Counted from the stretch's first letter, positions 35,400 through 44,614 are shown. The stretch is 64,000 nt of DNA from Paraburkholderia fynbosensis (GCF_902859935.1 NZ_CADIKI010000018.1:1-64000), one strand, 5' to 3'. Program-made: numbers and translations. Notes: generated by a model not told the origin, from the sequence alone.

Positions 35400-37898
35400 C
35401 TAGCTGGGCAGGTACTCCTCAGACCAGCTATCGCCGACCGCATGTCGAGCGACGAGCATCTCGATCTCCGCATCGCTATACCCGAACTCGCGCAGGACAG
35501 CGTGCGTCGACGCGCCGAATTTCTCGGCCGGTGGCAGCGCACGAATCCGCGCGTGACGTGGACGAATTGCAAAGGGATCGAGCTGCGTAACACATCGGCC
35601 ACTCGGATGGTCCGCATAGACGCTGAACGAGTAGCTGCCGTTGTCGATACCGGAACGATCGTCGCAAGGCCTGCTGTAGTGCCGGCGCAGATTGACGATG
35701 TTGTCCGGGACCGCCGCAGCAATGTTGGCGGCCTGCAATCGGGTTTGCCATGTTTCAGCGGAGGCGGTATCGAGAGCACACGCGAGAAACGCAGCCGGAT
35801 CCTCGGCGACGGCGATCCCGTTCAGACCGTCCACCCGATCCAGCTTATCCAGCTCACTTTCGCTGGTATCCACATAAATCCAGTTGTCCGCGGCGCGGAA
35901 GAAGCGGGACATCGCGCCAGAGCCGCGCACGTCACGACCGGACGGTTCGTCGAACGGGCGGCGGTTCGCATAGTCGTACGCGAACGGAATCTGCACCAGA
36001 TTGCCAAGCGCAGCGAGAGAGGTTCTGGCACGCCCGACTTCGCCCGTTCTGGCCTTGCGATACAGCGCGGCCGCGACACCCAGTGCAGCCGCGAATCCGC
36101 ACATGACGTCGATTGTTCCGACGTGAGCATGCTCCTCCGGTGTCTGCATGCCACCGCCGAATCGCACCATGATCCCCGTACATGCCTGGATCAGATCGTC
36201 GTAGCCGAGATAGTCGGTCCGCGGCCCGCGTCGCGGACCGCCAAAGCAGTCGAGTTGACAGAAGATCACGCCGGGATTGACGGAACGCAGGCTTGCTTCA
36301 TCCAGCCCAAGCGGTGCGAGTTGACGATCAGGAGCGTTCATCACGATCACGTCGACAGACCGCGCAACGCGATTGAACACCTCGCGTCCATCCGGGTGAT
36401 TCAGATCGACGAGCACGCTGCGTTTTCCACGGGCTGAAGACATCCCGAAGACAACGGTATTCCACGGATCGTAATTCGGCGCGACAGGGTCGAGTTTGAT
36501 GACATCGGCACCGAACCGGCCGAGAAACGACGTCGAATGCGGCCCGGCAATCACGTTGGTCAGATCGAGGACGCGCACGCCGTCGAGCCAGCCCTGCGCG
36601 CCTGTCTTTGACGGAGGCGGCAGTTCGGCGCCCTGCTGCTCATCGAGAATGCCCAGCGCGTGCTCAAAAGTCACCGGACAGCGGGACTTCGGCGAGAGCA
36701 TGGATTCGGCACAGTCTTCGAGCCACGAAACCGGTCCAGGTTGTTTCATCGCGCCGTACTCACGGTCGTCGACATCCACGACCAGCCCCGCAGCATTGGC
36801 ATGATCGTCGTGCAGCCACTCCTGCGTAGTACGGTGCGCCGCTCCGGGGAATCCTCCTTCGCCGAAAATCCTTTCCCACTCGGCTGCGGTTTTCGTACGG
36901 AAGACTTCCTTCATGCGCGCCGAGATGCGCTTTGCCCAATGTTCTGGCAACGGATATACCCCTAACGACGCGTCCCCTTCCCATTCGGAAATCGGCAAGT
37001 ACGGGTCATCGATCCTCGGCAATCCGGCCGCCAGCATTTCGTCGTAGAGTCCCATCGCCTGCAGGCAGCGCCGCGCGTGCGACCGATGCGACGGGCACAC
37101 TGCGTAAAACTTCCGACCATCAGCACACTCGTACGTCCGGTAGAACGGATCGAGATACTCCTGAAGAGCTTCGTACGACAGATCCATCGGAAGATCATTC
37201 GAACGCCGTCGCTCAATTTCCTTTTCGCGCAGAGTCTTGTATCGCTCGGGATAGTTCTCAATATGAATCGAATTGTAGGAGAGCCCCTCCATCACCGCCG
37301 AAGCCAGAGGAACTTCAATTTCATCCCCCACTCCGGTGTGCTGCCGCGCCTGCAATGCCAGCGCGACTGCCGAGACTGCCAGCATGGCGCCGTAGGCCGA
37401 CGCAAGCGGCAAAGGCGAGAAACTTGGGTTGATTCCCATCAGTACGCGGTTCTGCCCCATGTCCGAGAACACGCCTGAAGCGGAAGCGATAATCGGCTCG
37501 AAGGCCCGCCATTCGCGACGCAGTTGGTCGTTACTGGCGAAACCCGGCATTGAAAGTGTGATCAACTGCGGGCGCTCTTCACGCAGCTTCGCGAAATCGA
37601 GGCCCAGCCGCGTCAGCACGCCGGGCCGGAAATTCTCAATGACGATGTCCGCACGTCCGATGAGACTTCTAGCTTCTTCCAGCCCCTTATCGGCCTTCAG
37701 GTCGATCCGCAAGCAATACTTGTTACGGTTCAGTACCGCATTGGCCGGGCTGTCCCAAAGCGGGCCACCAGGCGGGTCGACGTGAATAACGGTGGCACCA
37801 AGGTCCGCGAGGATCATGGCGACAGCGGGACCTGCAATGTACTGGCCGAAATCGATAACTTTCACGCCGTTAAACGGCAATTGCTTGTTCTTTCCCAT
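35400..37898 (-). CDS. dddD: Tandem class III CoA-transferase resembling DMSP lyase DddD
   Basis: The 832-residue protein holds two CaiB/BaiF domains, residues about 8-400 and about 435-825. Each has the class III N-terminus (VKVIDFGQYIAGPAVAM; VRVLDLTNVIAGPHS). The catalytic Asp of the family is replaced by Ala166 in domain 1 (LASAYG) but kept as Asp597 in domain 2 (GTIDVMCG). The same asymmetry and length are known for DddD, which adds CoA to DMSP and releases dimethyl sulfide and 3-hydroxypropionyl-CoA/3-hydroxypropionate. The GMC oxidoreductase, MmsA-type dehydrogenase and ABC importer nearby fit such a pathway. A GGAGG lies 15 bases before the ATG, rather far. The alternative is a carnitine/betaine-type CoA-transferase. 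Confidence 0.75.
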   Translation of the reverse strand: MGKNKQLPFNGVKVIDFGQYIAGPAVAMILADLGATVIHVDPPGGPLWDSPANAVLNRNKYCLRIDLKADKGLEEARSLIGRADIVIENFRPGVLTRLGLDFAKLREERPQLITLSMPGFASNDQLRREWRAFEPIIASASGVFSDMGQNRVLMGINPSFSPLPLASAYGAMLAVSAVALALQARQHTGVGDEIEVPLASAVMEGLSYNSIHIENYPERYKTLREKEIERRRSNDLPMDLSYEALQEYLDPFYRTYECADGRKFYAVCPSHRSHARRCLQAMGLYDEMLAAGLPRIDDPYLPISEWEGDASLGVYPLPEHWAKRISARMKEVFRTKTAAEWERIFGEGGFPGAAHRTTQEWLHDDHANAAGLVVDVDDREYGAMKQPGPVSWLEDCAESMLSPKSRCPVTFEHALGILDEQQGAELPPPSKTGAQGWLDGVRVLDLTNVIAGPHSTSFLGRFGADVIKLDPVAPNYDPWNTVVFGMSSARGKRSVLVDLNHPDGREVFNRVARSVDVIVMNAPDRQLAPLGLDEASLRSVNPGVIFCQLDCFGGPRRGPRTDYLGYDDLIQACTGIMVRFGGGMQTPEEHAHVGTIDVMCGFAAALGVAAALYRKARTGEVGRARTSLAALGNLVQIPFAYDYANRRPFDEPSGRDVRGSGAMSRFFRAADNWIYVDTSESELDKLDRVDGLNGIAVAEDPAAFLACALDTASAETWQTRLQAANIAAAVPDNIVNLRRHYSRPCDDRSGIDNGSYSFSVYADHPSGRCVTQLDPFAIRPRHARIRALPPAEKFGASTHAVLREFGYSDAEIEMLVARHAVGDSWSEEYLPS

Positions 37899-38168
37899 AA
37901 TCTAGCGAGTCGCCTCCAAACTGGTCGCATCGCGCGACCTTCCATCATCGTGTTGTGGGTAAACCCGTGACTGCCAACCGTAAGCGTTGAGATGCGCGTT
38001 GGACGGCGGTCAAACTGGATGAAGGCAACTTTCGGCCAGAAGCCGTAGTGGGTAAAGCAATAAAAATAATGATGGTGGGTCTATTTTTTTTATGGCCGAG
38101 GCAATCGAGGAGGACGACTGCGGGCGCGGCATCGCGCTATGCCCCGGATACGCGAGCCCGCCCCGAAG

Positions 38169-39074
38169 TCAGTGTCGCGCGTGCGCTTCCTGCGCCTGTG
38201 CGCTTAACCATGCGACGAACGCAGCCGCATGAGGGTTAACAATGCTGTGCTGGGAGTAGACCAGGTAGAACGCCTCACTAGTAGGGAGGCGGGGTTTTAG
38301 CGGCGCGATCAGTTGTCCGGAAACCAGCATGTGCTCAACGAGAGATGACCGGGCGAGTGCAACGCCCTGGCCGAGTTCAGCGAACTTAAGTGCAGAAATC
38401 AGCGTATCGAACTGCATCCCCTTCGACGAGTCGATTTTGGATGCACCGGCTCTCTTGAGCCAGTATCCCCACCCCTCCTCGTAGCCCAGCACATGGAGAA
38501 GTTCGTGATGCGCGAGATCCTTCGGCGAGGAGAGAGGCGCGTTGGGAGAAGGCAACCCGGGAGCACACACGGGCAACAGCGTGTCCCAGGTCAGCCGCTC
38601 GGCACGCAGGCCGGTCCATTTCCCGTGGCCGTAGCGGATCTCCAGATCGGCCTCGACGTCGGTGACACTGCTGTCGCCTCCCCAGATATTGCTCGTGATG
38701 CGCAGATTGACGTTCGGATACCGCTGGCGGAAATCCGGCAGACGCCATGAAAGCCAGTGCGTGAAAAACACGAGACTGACACGCACGGTCACTATTTTCA
38801 GGTGCCCTTGCCCGAAAATTTCGTCTGTAGCGGCAGCGAGTCGCTCGATCGCTTCGTGGACGACCGGCAGATATGCGAGCCCCGCCTCGGTCAATTCAAT
38901 GCCGCGCGGCAGGCGCTTGAACAATGCCGTGCCAAGCTGGGATTCGAGTCCTTTCACCTGCTGGCTCACGGCCGCCTGGGTGAGATTCAGCTCGGTCGCG
39001 GCGTGCGTGAAACTTAGGTGTCGGGCCGACGATTCAAACGCACGCAGCCAATTGAGCGGTGGGAGTCGTTTCAT
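38169..39074 (-). CDS. LysR-family regulator, GcvA-like
   Basis: A 301-residue LysR regulator of the GcvA branch. The winged helix starts RLPPLNWLRAFESSARHLSF, with recognition helix LNLTQAAVSQQVKGLESQLG and the LFKRLPRGIELTEAG wing. The effector domain follows from about residue 90. The ATG at 39074 is chosen because it begins the conserved DNA-binding domain; no clear ribosome site precedes it. It lies immediately upstream of the DddD-like gene on the same strand (270 bases apart). DMSP gene clusters often carry a LysR regulator (DddR), so control of the island is a reasonable inference. Confidence 0.9.
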   Translation of the reverse strand: MKRLPPLNWLRAFESSARHLSFTHAATELNLTQAAVSQQVKGLESQLGTALFKRLPRGIELTEAGLAYLPVVHEAIERLAAATDEIFGQGHLKIVTVRVSLVFFTHWLSWRLPDFRQRYPNVNLRITSNIWGGDSSVTDVEADLEIRYGHGKWTGLRAERLTWDTLLPVCAPGLPSPNAPLSSPKDLAHHELLHVLGYEEGWGYWLKRAGASKIDSSKGMQFDTLISALKFAELGQGVALARSSLVEHMLVSGQLIAPLKPRLPTSEAFYLVYSQHSIVNPHAAAFVAWLSAQAQEAHARH

Positions 39075-39713
39075 TTTGCGAATTGCAGTGGCGGATCGGG
39101 ACGCGACCGGAGATATTGGTATTCTATTGCGTCGGCACTGTCCTGGTCGCTCGTTGGACGAAGTGGCTTGTGACAACGTGAGAATGCATAAGTCGCATAC
39201 CTGCGGCCGGGAGTACGGTCTGTCCACGCATGCCGCCGACTTTCGATAAAAGCACGAAATGTGTGGAAGCGCACTCTGGTCAGAGATCCCCGGAGCAGCC
39301 ATTCGAAAGCGTTTGGCGCAGGCCGTTTTCGGGCACCGCACGGATCACGAACTACCATGAGCGGTGGTCGCGTCAATGGCGACCAGGGTCGTTTGCCCGA
39401 ACGATATGCGACCGATACGAATCGATGCGGACCCCGAGTAATCGGTAGAACCAGCCTCTTCGAATGGGAGCCATAGTTCAACCGTCGCCGGGAATGGCCG
39501 GCAGAGACCGAAACCCTATCCTTCCGTCCACCTTGCAGAAGCAAGCGATCTCGTCAACCGAAGAGAGCAGCCCTGCCCAGGCCAATTCATTTGGGGATTG
39601 GCAGACTGTAGCGCTGCCAATCCCGGTTCGCTCAGTTCGAGGTCGGTGAGCCCGGTCGTCGCTGCACGGCGAGTATCTGCAACGACGTTCTATGCATCAG
39701 GACATCACCTTGC
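39075..39713. other. Non-coding stretch between lysR and mmsA
   Basis: About 640 bases without a convincing gene; frames on both strands have no recognisable protein. The only strong structure is the perfect hairpin at 39594-39624. The left part should hold the promoter of the LysR gene. Confidence 0.4.
39594..39624 (-). terminator. Strong hairpin downstream of mmsA
   Basis: Perfect 11-base arms (GGGATTGGCAG and CTGCCAATCCC) surround a 9-base loop. It lies about 90 bases past the mmsA stop on the minus strand. No U-tract follows, so it may end or protect the mmsA transcript with help from Rho, or be a repeat-like element. Confidence 0.4.
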
Positions 39714-41234
39714 TTATTTGGCGGTCGGCATCGCGAATTCTGCGCCCTTGCCGATGCTCGACGACCAGCGCTGCATTATCGACTTCTGCCGCGTATAGAA
39801 CCGCACACCTTCCTCGCCGTACGCATGCATATCGCCAAACAGGCTCTTCTTCCAGCCGCCGAAGCCGTGCCATGCCATCGGCACCGGAATCGGCACGTTA
39901 ATGCCAACCATGCCGACCTGAATTCGCCGCGCGAATTCGCGAGCGATGCCGCCGTCGCTGGTGTAGCAGGACACGCCGTTTCCGAACTCATGCGCGTTGA
40001 TAAGGCTCACCGCCTCACCAAAATCCTTCACACGAACGCAGGCCAGCACCGGTCCGAAGATTTCTTCCTTGTAGATACGCATGTCGGGCGTCACGTGATC
40101 GAATAGTGTGCCGCCGGTAAAGAAACCCTTCTCGCGGCCCGGCACGCGAATGCCGCGTCCGTCGACGACCAGTTGCGCGCCTTCCTTCACGCCCTGCTCG
40201 ATGTAACCCTCGATGCGCTGCAGTGCTTCGCCGGTGACGATCGGCCCCATTTCGACTTCGGGCGACATGCCGTCGCCGATTACGAGGTTTCGCGCACGCT
40301 CAGCCAGTGCGGGCACGATGCGATCTGCGACGTCGCCGACCAGCACCGCCACGCTGATCGCCATGCAGCGCTCGCCGGCTGAACCATAGGCGGCGCCGAT
40401 CAGCGCATCGACCGCTTGATCGAGACTGGCATCGGGCATGACGACGAGGTGATTCTTCGCGCCACCGAGCGCCTGAACGCGCTTGCCGTGCTGCACGCCG
40501 CGCTGCTGCACGTAAGCGGCGATCGGCGTCGAACCAACGAAGCTGACGGCCTGCACGTCCGGATGATCGAGCAGTGCGTCGACCGCCGGCTTGCCGCCCT
40601 GAACAACGTTGAACACGCCGGCGGGCAAGCCAGCCTGGGTCAGTAGATCCGCGATGAACAGCGCGGCCGACGGATCGCGCTCGCTCGGCTTCAGCACGAA
40701 CGTATTGCCTGCCGCGATTGCGACCGGGAACATCCAGCACGGCACCATGCACGGGAAGTTGAACGGCGTGATGCCGGCCACCACGCCAAGCGGCTGACGC
40801 ATCGTCCAGTTGTCCATTCCAGTGCTGACCTGATCGGTGTAGTCGCCCTTGAGCAGTTGCGGAATCCCGCACGCGAACTCGACGATATCGATGCCGCGCG
40901 CGACTTCGCCTTGCGCGTCGGAGAACACCTTGCCATGCTCGGCGGTGATGATCGCCGCAAGCGTATCGCGATACTCGTTCATCAGTTGCAGGAAACGATG
41001 CATCACGCGCGCGCGCCGGATCGGCGGCGTGTTTGACCAGGCAGGAAAGGCGGCTTGCGCTGCGGCAACCGCCTGCTGCACTTCGTCTTCGCCGGCGAGC
41101 GCGACGCGCCGCGCCGCCTGGCCGGCCGCGGGATTGAGCACGTCCTGGAAGCGTCCGCTGCGGCCAGGCAGTCGTTCGCCGTTGATGTAATGGCCGACGT
41201 CGTCGGTCGAAGTGAAGGCGGGTACTGGATTCAT
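39714..41234 (-). CDS. mmsA: Methylmalonate-semialdehyde dehydrogenase (MmsA; DddC candidate)
   Basis: A 506-residue CoA-acylating aldehyde dehydrogenase. The nucleophile is Cys290 in YGSAGERCMAIS. The general-base Glu of ordinary aldehyde dehydrogenases is replaced (ALGGAKNH), the mark of MMSDH enzymes. FNFPCMVPCWMFP and the C-terminal HGFGGWKKSLFGD are further MMSDH features. It converts malonate or methylmalonate semialdehyde with CoA and NAD to acetyl- or propionyl-CoA. Homologous DddC performs the malonate semialdehyde step in DMSP catabolism. A GGAGACGAC site precedes the ATG. It is divergent from a LysR gene with a palindrome near the junction, so local regulation is likely. Confidence 0.93.
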   Translation of the reverse strand: MNPVPAFTSTDDVGHYINGERLPGRSGRFQDVLNPAAGQAARRVALAGEDEVQQAVAAAQAAFPAWSNTPPIRRARVMHRFLQLMNEYRDTLAAIITAEHGKVFSDAQGEVARGIDIVEFACGIPQLLKGDYTDQVSTGMDNWTMRQPLGVVAGITPFNFPCMVPCWMFPVAIAAGNTFVLKPSERDPSAALFIADLLTQAGLPAGVFNVVQGGKPAVDALLDHPDVQAVSFVGSTPIAAYVQQRGVQHGKRVQALGGAKNHLVVMPDASLDQAVDALIGAAYGSAGERCMAISVAVLVGDVADRIVPALAERARNLVIGDGMSPEVEMGPIVTGEALQRIEGYIEQGVKEGAQLVVDGRGIRVPGREKGFFTGGTLFDHVTPDMRIYKEEIFGPVLACVRVKDFGEAVSLINAHEFGNGVSCYTSDGGIAREFARRIQVGMVGINVPIPVPMAWHGFGGWKKSLFGDMHAYGEEGVRFYTRQKSIMQRWSSSIGKGAEFAMPTAK

Positions 41235-41296
41235 TGTCGTCTCCTGATAGGGAAGGCCCCAGTCTAGGGAAACGACGCAGGCAGGAGAAGACCGGT

Positions 41297-42262
41297 ATGA
41301 TTGATTCACTGTTCAGAATACTGAATAATGACCGAATGAATCCACAAAATGTCCAAGCGCTTTGGCCGCACATCCATTCGCTGACTGTGCTCGCCACGAC
41401 CGCGAGTTTCACGGCCGCCGCACAGCGGCTGGGAATCAGCAAGGCTGCGATGAGCCAGCGCATCGCCGATCTCGAGGAGGCCGCCGGCGTGCCGCTCGTG
41501 CGTCGGACGACGCGCAGCGTGCGGCTCACGGAGGCAGGGCAGACGCTCGTCGACAGTACGCGCGAGGCCTATGAGACGATCGAGGTGAATTTCGCGCGCG
41601 TGAAGGATCTGGCTGGCGAGCCGCGTGGCCTCGTGCGCGTCACGGCGCCCGTTGCGCTCGGCAGGCAGCAGATCGTGCCATTGCTGCCGGCGTTCATCGA
41701 GCGATATCCCGGGGTGCGGATCGAGCTGGAGCTGTCGGACCGGCTGTTTTCGCTGTCCCAGGAGGGCTTCGACGTCGCGATTCGTCATACAACGACCGCG
41801 CCGCAGACACATGTGGCCTGGACGTTGTGCGAGACACGCTCGCTGCTCGTCGCGAGCCGGGAGTATCTGGCGCGGCGCGGTACGCCCGAACATCCGAACG
41901 CGCTCGTCAATCACGACTGTCTGTGCTATCTACGCGGCAACGAGCCGACAGCATGGAGCTTCGAGCCGCGCGACCGGCGGAAAAGCCGGGTCAGCGTGCC
42001 GGTGCGCGGCTGCTTCGCGGCGAACAACAGCGAGGCGATGCGGGAAGCTGCGCTCGGCGGGCTCGGGATCGCGCTGCTGCCCGATTTCAGCGCGCAGCGC
42101 GACATCGACGCCGGCAACCTCGTGCCGCTGCTCGGCGCGTGGCATCCGTCGGGCGCATTCGGCGATCATATCTTCGCGATCCGGCCATACAGCCCGATCG
42201 TGCCGAGCGCGGTGCGCGCACTGGTGAAGTATCTACGCGAGCGATTATCCGGAGGGTTTTAG
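41297..42262 (+). CDS. LysR-family regulator divergent from mmsA
   Basis: A LysR regulator of about 321 residues. The DNA-binding helix reads ASFTAAAQRLGISKAAMSQRI, with LVRRTTRSVRLTEAG as the wing, and an effector domain follows (VRVTAPVALGRQQIVPLLPAF). Two starts are possible: ATG at 41297 with an AGGAGA site, or ATG at 41336, without a clear site but leaving a T-N11-A palindrome upstream. It is divergently placed from mmsA, the standard LysR target arrangement, so it probably controls the dehydrogenase gene. Confidence 0.88.
   Translation: MIDSLFRILNNDRMNPQNVQALWPHIHSLTVLATTASFTAAAQRLGISKAAMSQRIADLEEAAGVPLVRRTTRSVRLTEAGQTLVDSTREAYETIEVNFARVKDLAGEPRGLVRVTAPVALGRQQIVPLLPAFIERYPGVRIELELSDRLFSLSQEGFDVAIRHTTTAPQTHVAWTLCETRSLLVASREYLARRGTPEHPNALVNHDCLCYLRGNEPTAWSFEPRDRRKSRVSVPVRGCFAANNSEAMREAALGGLGIALLPDFSAQRDIDAGNLVPLLGAWHPSGAFGDHIFAIRPYSPIVPSAVRALVKYLRERLSGGF
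41312..41325. promoter_or_regulatory. LysR-type T-N11-A palindrome at mmsA/lysR junction
   Basis: The sequence TTCAGAATACTGAA has 5-base arms (TTCAG/CTGAA) and satisfies T-N11-A, the LysR binding rule. It lies 15 bases inside the first of two possible lysR starts and 78 bases upstream of the divergent mmsA start. An operator here favours the second lysR start. Confidence 0.5.
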
Positions 42263-42641
42263 TTGCCCTGGACAGGCAACCATTTATCAGCATTACGCCG
42301 AAGTCGGCGAAAGATTTCACGACGACTGGAATCCGCGCCCGGTCGTGACAAGCCGAGCGTGAAGAACCGGCAGACGCTTCAGGAAGTCTGCGGCCGGCTA
42401 CCCGCGCACAACAACCTCTGGCACCAAACATAAAGCGCCAAAGTACCAAAACCGAACGGCGCCGTGAACGCCCGGTGCCGGTAGCGCTGCTCGCCCCGAA
42501 AAGGAAGCGGAGGCCACGAATCGGGATTAACGGTGCCATGATGAAGTCTCGATCCTCGTCAACTTCCGCAGGAATGAGCAAAGAGCGTTTCGCCTTCCTA
42601 CGGCGCCGACTGGACCGCTTGTATTCAGGGTTGCCCCGATG

Positions 42642-42959
42642 CTACTCGCTCACGACTTTGCGAAACCGCGTATCTGGGAACTGCATTAATTGTTTATCGA
42701 AGAAGCGTAACAGTCCATCTGGCTTCTTCGATAAACAATAGATCTGACCGGGATTCGTGCCCGCGAATTTTCCAGTGTCAATGACCGCAGTGGCGTTGGT
42801 TTTGACGTCAGTGTTGAAAGCTCTCCGACCGCCGCCGCGTATTACGTCGAACAGCGATCCATGCCCCGTGACGTCCCTTCCCGTCGCGACGTCCGCTATT
42901 TGGACCCGTCTGCCCGGCCACGCAGCGCAGAGCAACGCGGCGGTGATGCCACGTTTCAT
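42642..42959 (-). CDS. Uncertain hypothetical protein, 105 residues
   Basis: An open frame reads MKRGITAALLCAAWPG... to ...RFRKVVSE. It has a weakly signal-like start and moderately GC-rich third positions, but no good ribosome site and no recognised family. The 18-base inverted repeat lies inside it and encodes a CLSKKPDG..RFFDKQ stretch. It could be a real small gene or a chance frame. Confidence 0.25.
   Translation of the reverse strand: MKRGITAALLCAAWPGRRVQIADVATGRDVTGHGSLFDVIRGGGRRAFNTDVKTNATAVIDTGKFAGTNPGQIYCLSKKPDGLLRFFDKQLMQFPDTRFRKVVSE
42689..42739. repeat. Perfect 18-base inverted repeat
   Basis: The arm ATTGTTTATCGAAGAAGC (42689-42706) is repeated as its exact complement at 42722-42739 with a 15-base spacer. 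The sequence is AT-richer than its surroundings. It would form a very stable hairpin on either strand. No U-tract flanks it. It could be a terminator, a protein-binding site, or the trace of a mobile element. Confidence 0.7.
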
Positions 42960-42969
42960 CCAGATGCAT

Positions 42970-43013
42970 TGATAACATCGAAACATCAATACTTCTAAAA
43001 AATGCACTTATCG
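42970..43013 (+). promoter_or_regulatory. Conserved 44-bp element, copy 1
   Basis: TGATAAC, six bases, ACATCAAT, then an A/T-rich stretch, then GCACTTATCG. The same blocks with identical spacing occur at 47340-47383 before the MFS gene. In the ACATCAAT-to-TCG part, 24 of 31 positions agree. The element lies about 300 bases before the ATP-citrate-lyase-like genes. A shared operator or promoter is inferred. Confidence 0.6.
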
Positions 43014-43315
43014 CGTAACTCCATTTGCGTGAGTATGTGTACTCAGGATTCCAGCCAGATTAGAACGAAAGTAAAACGCATCGGAGACAAGGCTATGTAC
43101 AACGCCAGGCGCACCTGGAGCGGCTAACGATCGCCCCTTTGGCCGGGTAGTCTCAAGCCCCAGCCGGTTCGAGCACCGGACAACTCAACACACATCAGCC
43201 ACGCGCGCCGAACGCCATCGGCGTCACCACGCTTGTCACGCCTGGCGCATTCGCCTATCGACCCATCCGAACACCCGTTTCTTTTATATCGCTATGCCCT
43301 TCAGGAGACAACTTC

Positions 43316-44614
43316 ATGCAAATCACCGGTATGTTGCACGGCGCGCGTCTGTTGCAATTCGTCGGATTCCCGGCGAGTGAGATCCTCGGCCCGAGCGCCA
43401 GCGAGGAGGAGATCAAGACTATGATCGATCGTCATCGCCAGATCTTCATCAAACCCGTCTTCAAAGGCGGAGTCGGAAAGAAGGGCAAGGCGGGTTTACT
43501 CGGCCGCGCGACCGATCTCAAGACGGCGTTGATCGAAAAAGAGCGGTTGTACTTCGCCGAGCATTCGGTCGGCCATCTGAAAGCAAAGTCGAATGGCGTG
43601 ACGTTCGAAGCCGGCGTTCCGGCCCAGCATGAGGTCTATTTCTCGATCACCGACTCCACGCGTTTTCGTGCGCCGACCATGACGCTCTCGCATAAGGGCG
43701 GCATGGATATCGAAGAGGTCGACCCGAGGCACGTGGCGATGGTGCCCTTTGACGCGTTGACGGGCCTGAAGGCGTTCGTCGTGGCCAACGCGCTGAGCGA
43801 GATCGGTGCCCCGAAGGAGATCATCTCGCCGCTCGTGCAGCAGTTGCCGAAGCTCTGGGAGCTCTTTCACGATTTCGGCATGACGACACTGGAGTTGAAT
43901 CCGATCCGCATGCGCGAGGACAAGAACGGACGACTCACAGCCGTCGCCTGCGACTTCAAGTGCGGCTTCGATCGCGACGATCCGCGATGGACGCGCCTCG
44001 GGCTGCCGCAACACCTGTTCGCCGCGGACTACTCCGACTTCGAGCAGGAGATCAATCAGTTGCGCACACACCAGGGCCAGAGCGACGTGTATGTGATCAA
44101 CGAGGAAGGCACGATTCTCGCGCCGACGTTCGGCGGCGGCGCCAACTCGCTCGTGACGGAAATGCTCGGCGACGCCGCGATCATTTCGTCGGATTTCGGC
44201 GGCAATCCGCCGTACGCGAAGATGAAGGAAGTGGCCCGTATCTGCTTCAAACACTGGCTCAAGCAGTCGAATGTGCTCTTCATCATCGGCGGCAAGTCGA
44301 ACAACACCGACATCTTCGAGACGCTGCGAGCGATGGCCGACGCTCTTCGCGAACACTTCAGCGAGTATGGGCCGACGCCGCTTTACGTGGTGCTGGGCCG
44401 GGGAGGCCCGAACCTCGTGCGTGGGATGGCCGCGCTGAGAGACACATGCGAGTCGCTCGGTCTGCCCTATCGGCTCTTCGGATTCGACTCTGACATCAGC
44501 GAGGTCATCCAGTACGCGCGCGAGGCGGATGCCTGGATGCGCGCCGGTGGCCGGGCCGAGATCGCAGCACGGATCGGCGTACCCGCGACGGAAACCGAAA
44601 CGGCTCAAGCCTGA
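43316..44614 (+). CDS. ATP-citrate-lyase-like ATP-grasp subunit (succinyl-CoA ligase beta/citrate-binding)
   Basis: The 432-residue protein matches the N-terminal part of ATP-citrate lyases: an ATP-grasp domain (HRQIFIKPVFKGGVGKKGKA) and a later citrate-binding/CoA-ligase domain (APTFGGGANSLVTEMLG, ISSDFGGNPPYAKM). It would activate a carboxylate with ATP and CoA together with the downstream subunit. An AGGAGACAAC site precedes the ATG. It lies 10 bases before the second subunit. ATP-citrate lyase is not usual in this bacterial family, so the physiological substrate may be another tricarboxylate or hydroxy acid. Confidence 0.85.
   Translation: MQITGMLHGARLLQFVGFPASEILGPSASEEEIKTMIDRHRQIFIKPVFKGGVGKKGKAGLLGRATDLKTALIEKERLYFAEHSVGHLKAKSNGVTFEAGVPAQHEVYFSITDSTRFRAPTMTLSHKGGMDIEEVDPRHVAMVPFDALTGLKAFVVANALSEIGAPKEIISPLVQQLPKLWELFHDFGMTTLELNPIRMREDKNGRLTAVACDFKCGFDRDDPRWTRLGLPQHLFAADYSDFEQEINQLRTHQGQSDVYVINEEGTILAPTFGGGANSLVTEMLGDAAIISSDFGGNPPYAKMKEVARICFKHWLKQSNVLFIIGGKSNNTDIFETLRAMADALREHFSEYGPTPLYVVLGRGGPNLVRGMAALRDTCESLGLPYRLFGFDSDISEVIQYAREADAWMRAGGRAEIAARIGVPATETETAQA

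Larger units (their letters stand above)
42263..43315. other. Intergenic region with hairpin and conserved promoter element
   Basis: About 1 kb without a secure gene. It holds an 18-base perfect inverted repeat (42689-42739), one uncertain minus-strand frame and the first copy of a conserved 44-bp element (42970-43013) upstream of the ATP-citrate-lyase-like operon. The left 400 bases show nothing recognisable. Confidence 0.5.

Noticed and set aside
37957..37966. GGGTAAACCC as an operator of the DddD-like gene
   Set aside because: Arms of four bases are expected by chance; no second copy near the other genes of the island.
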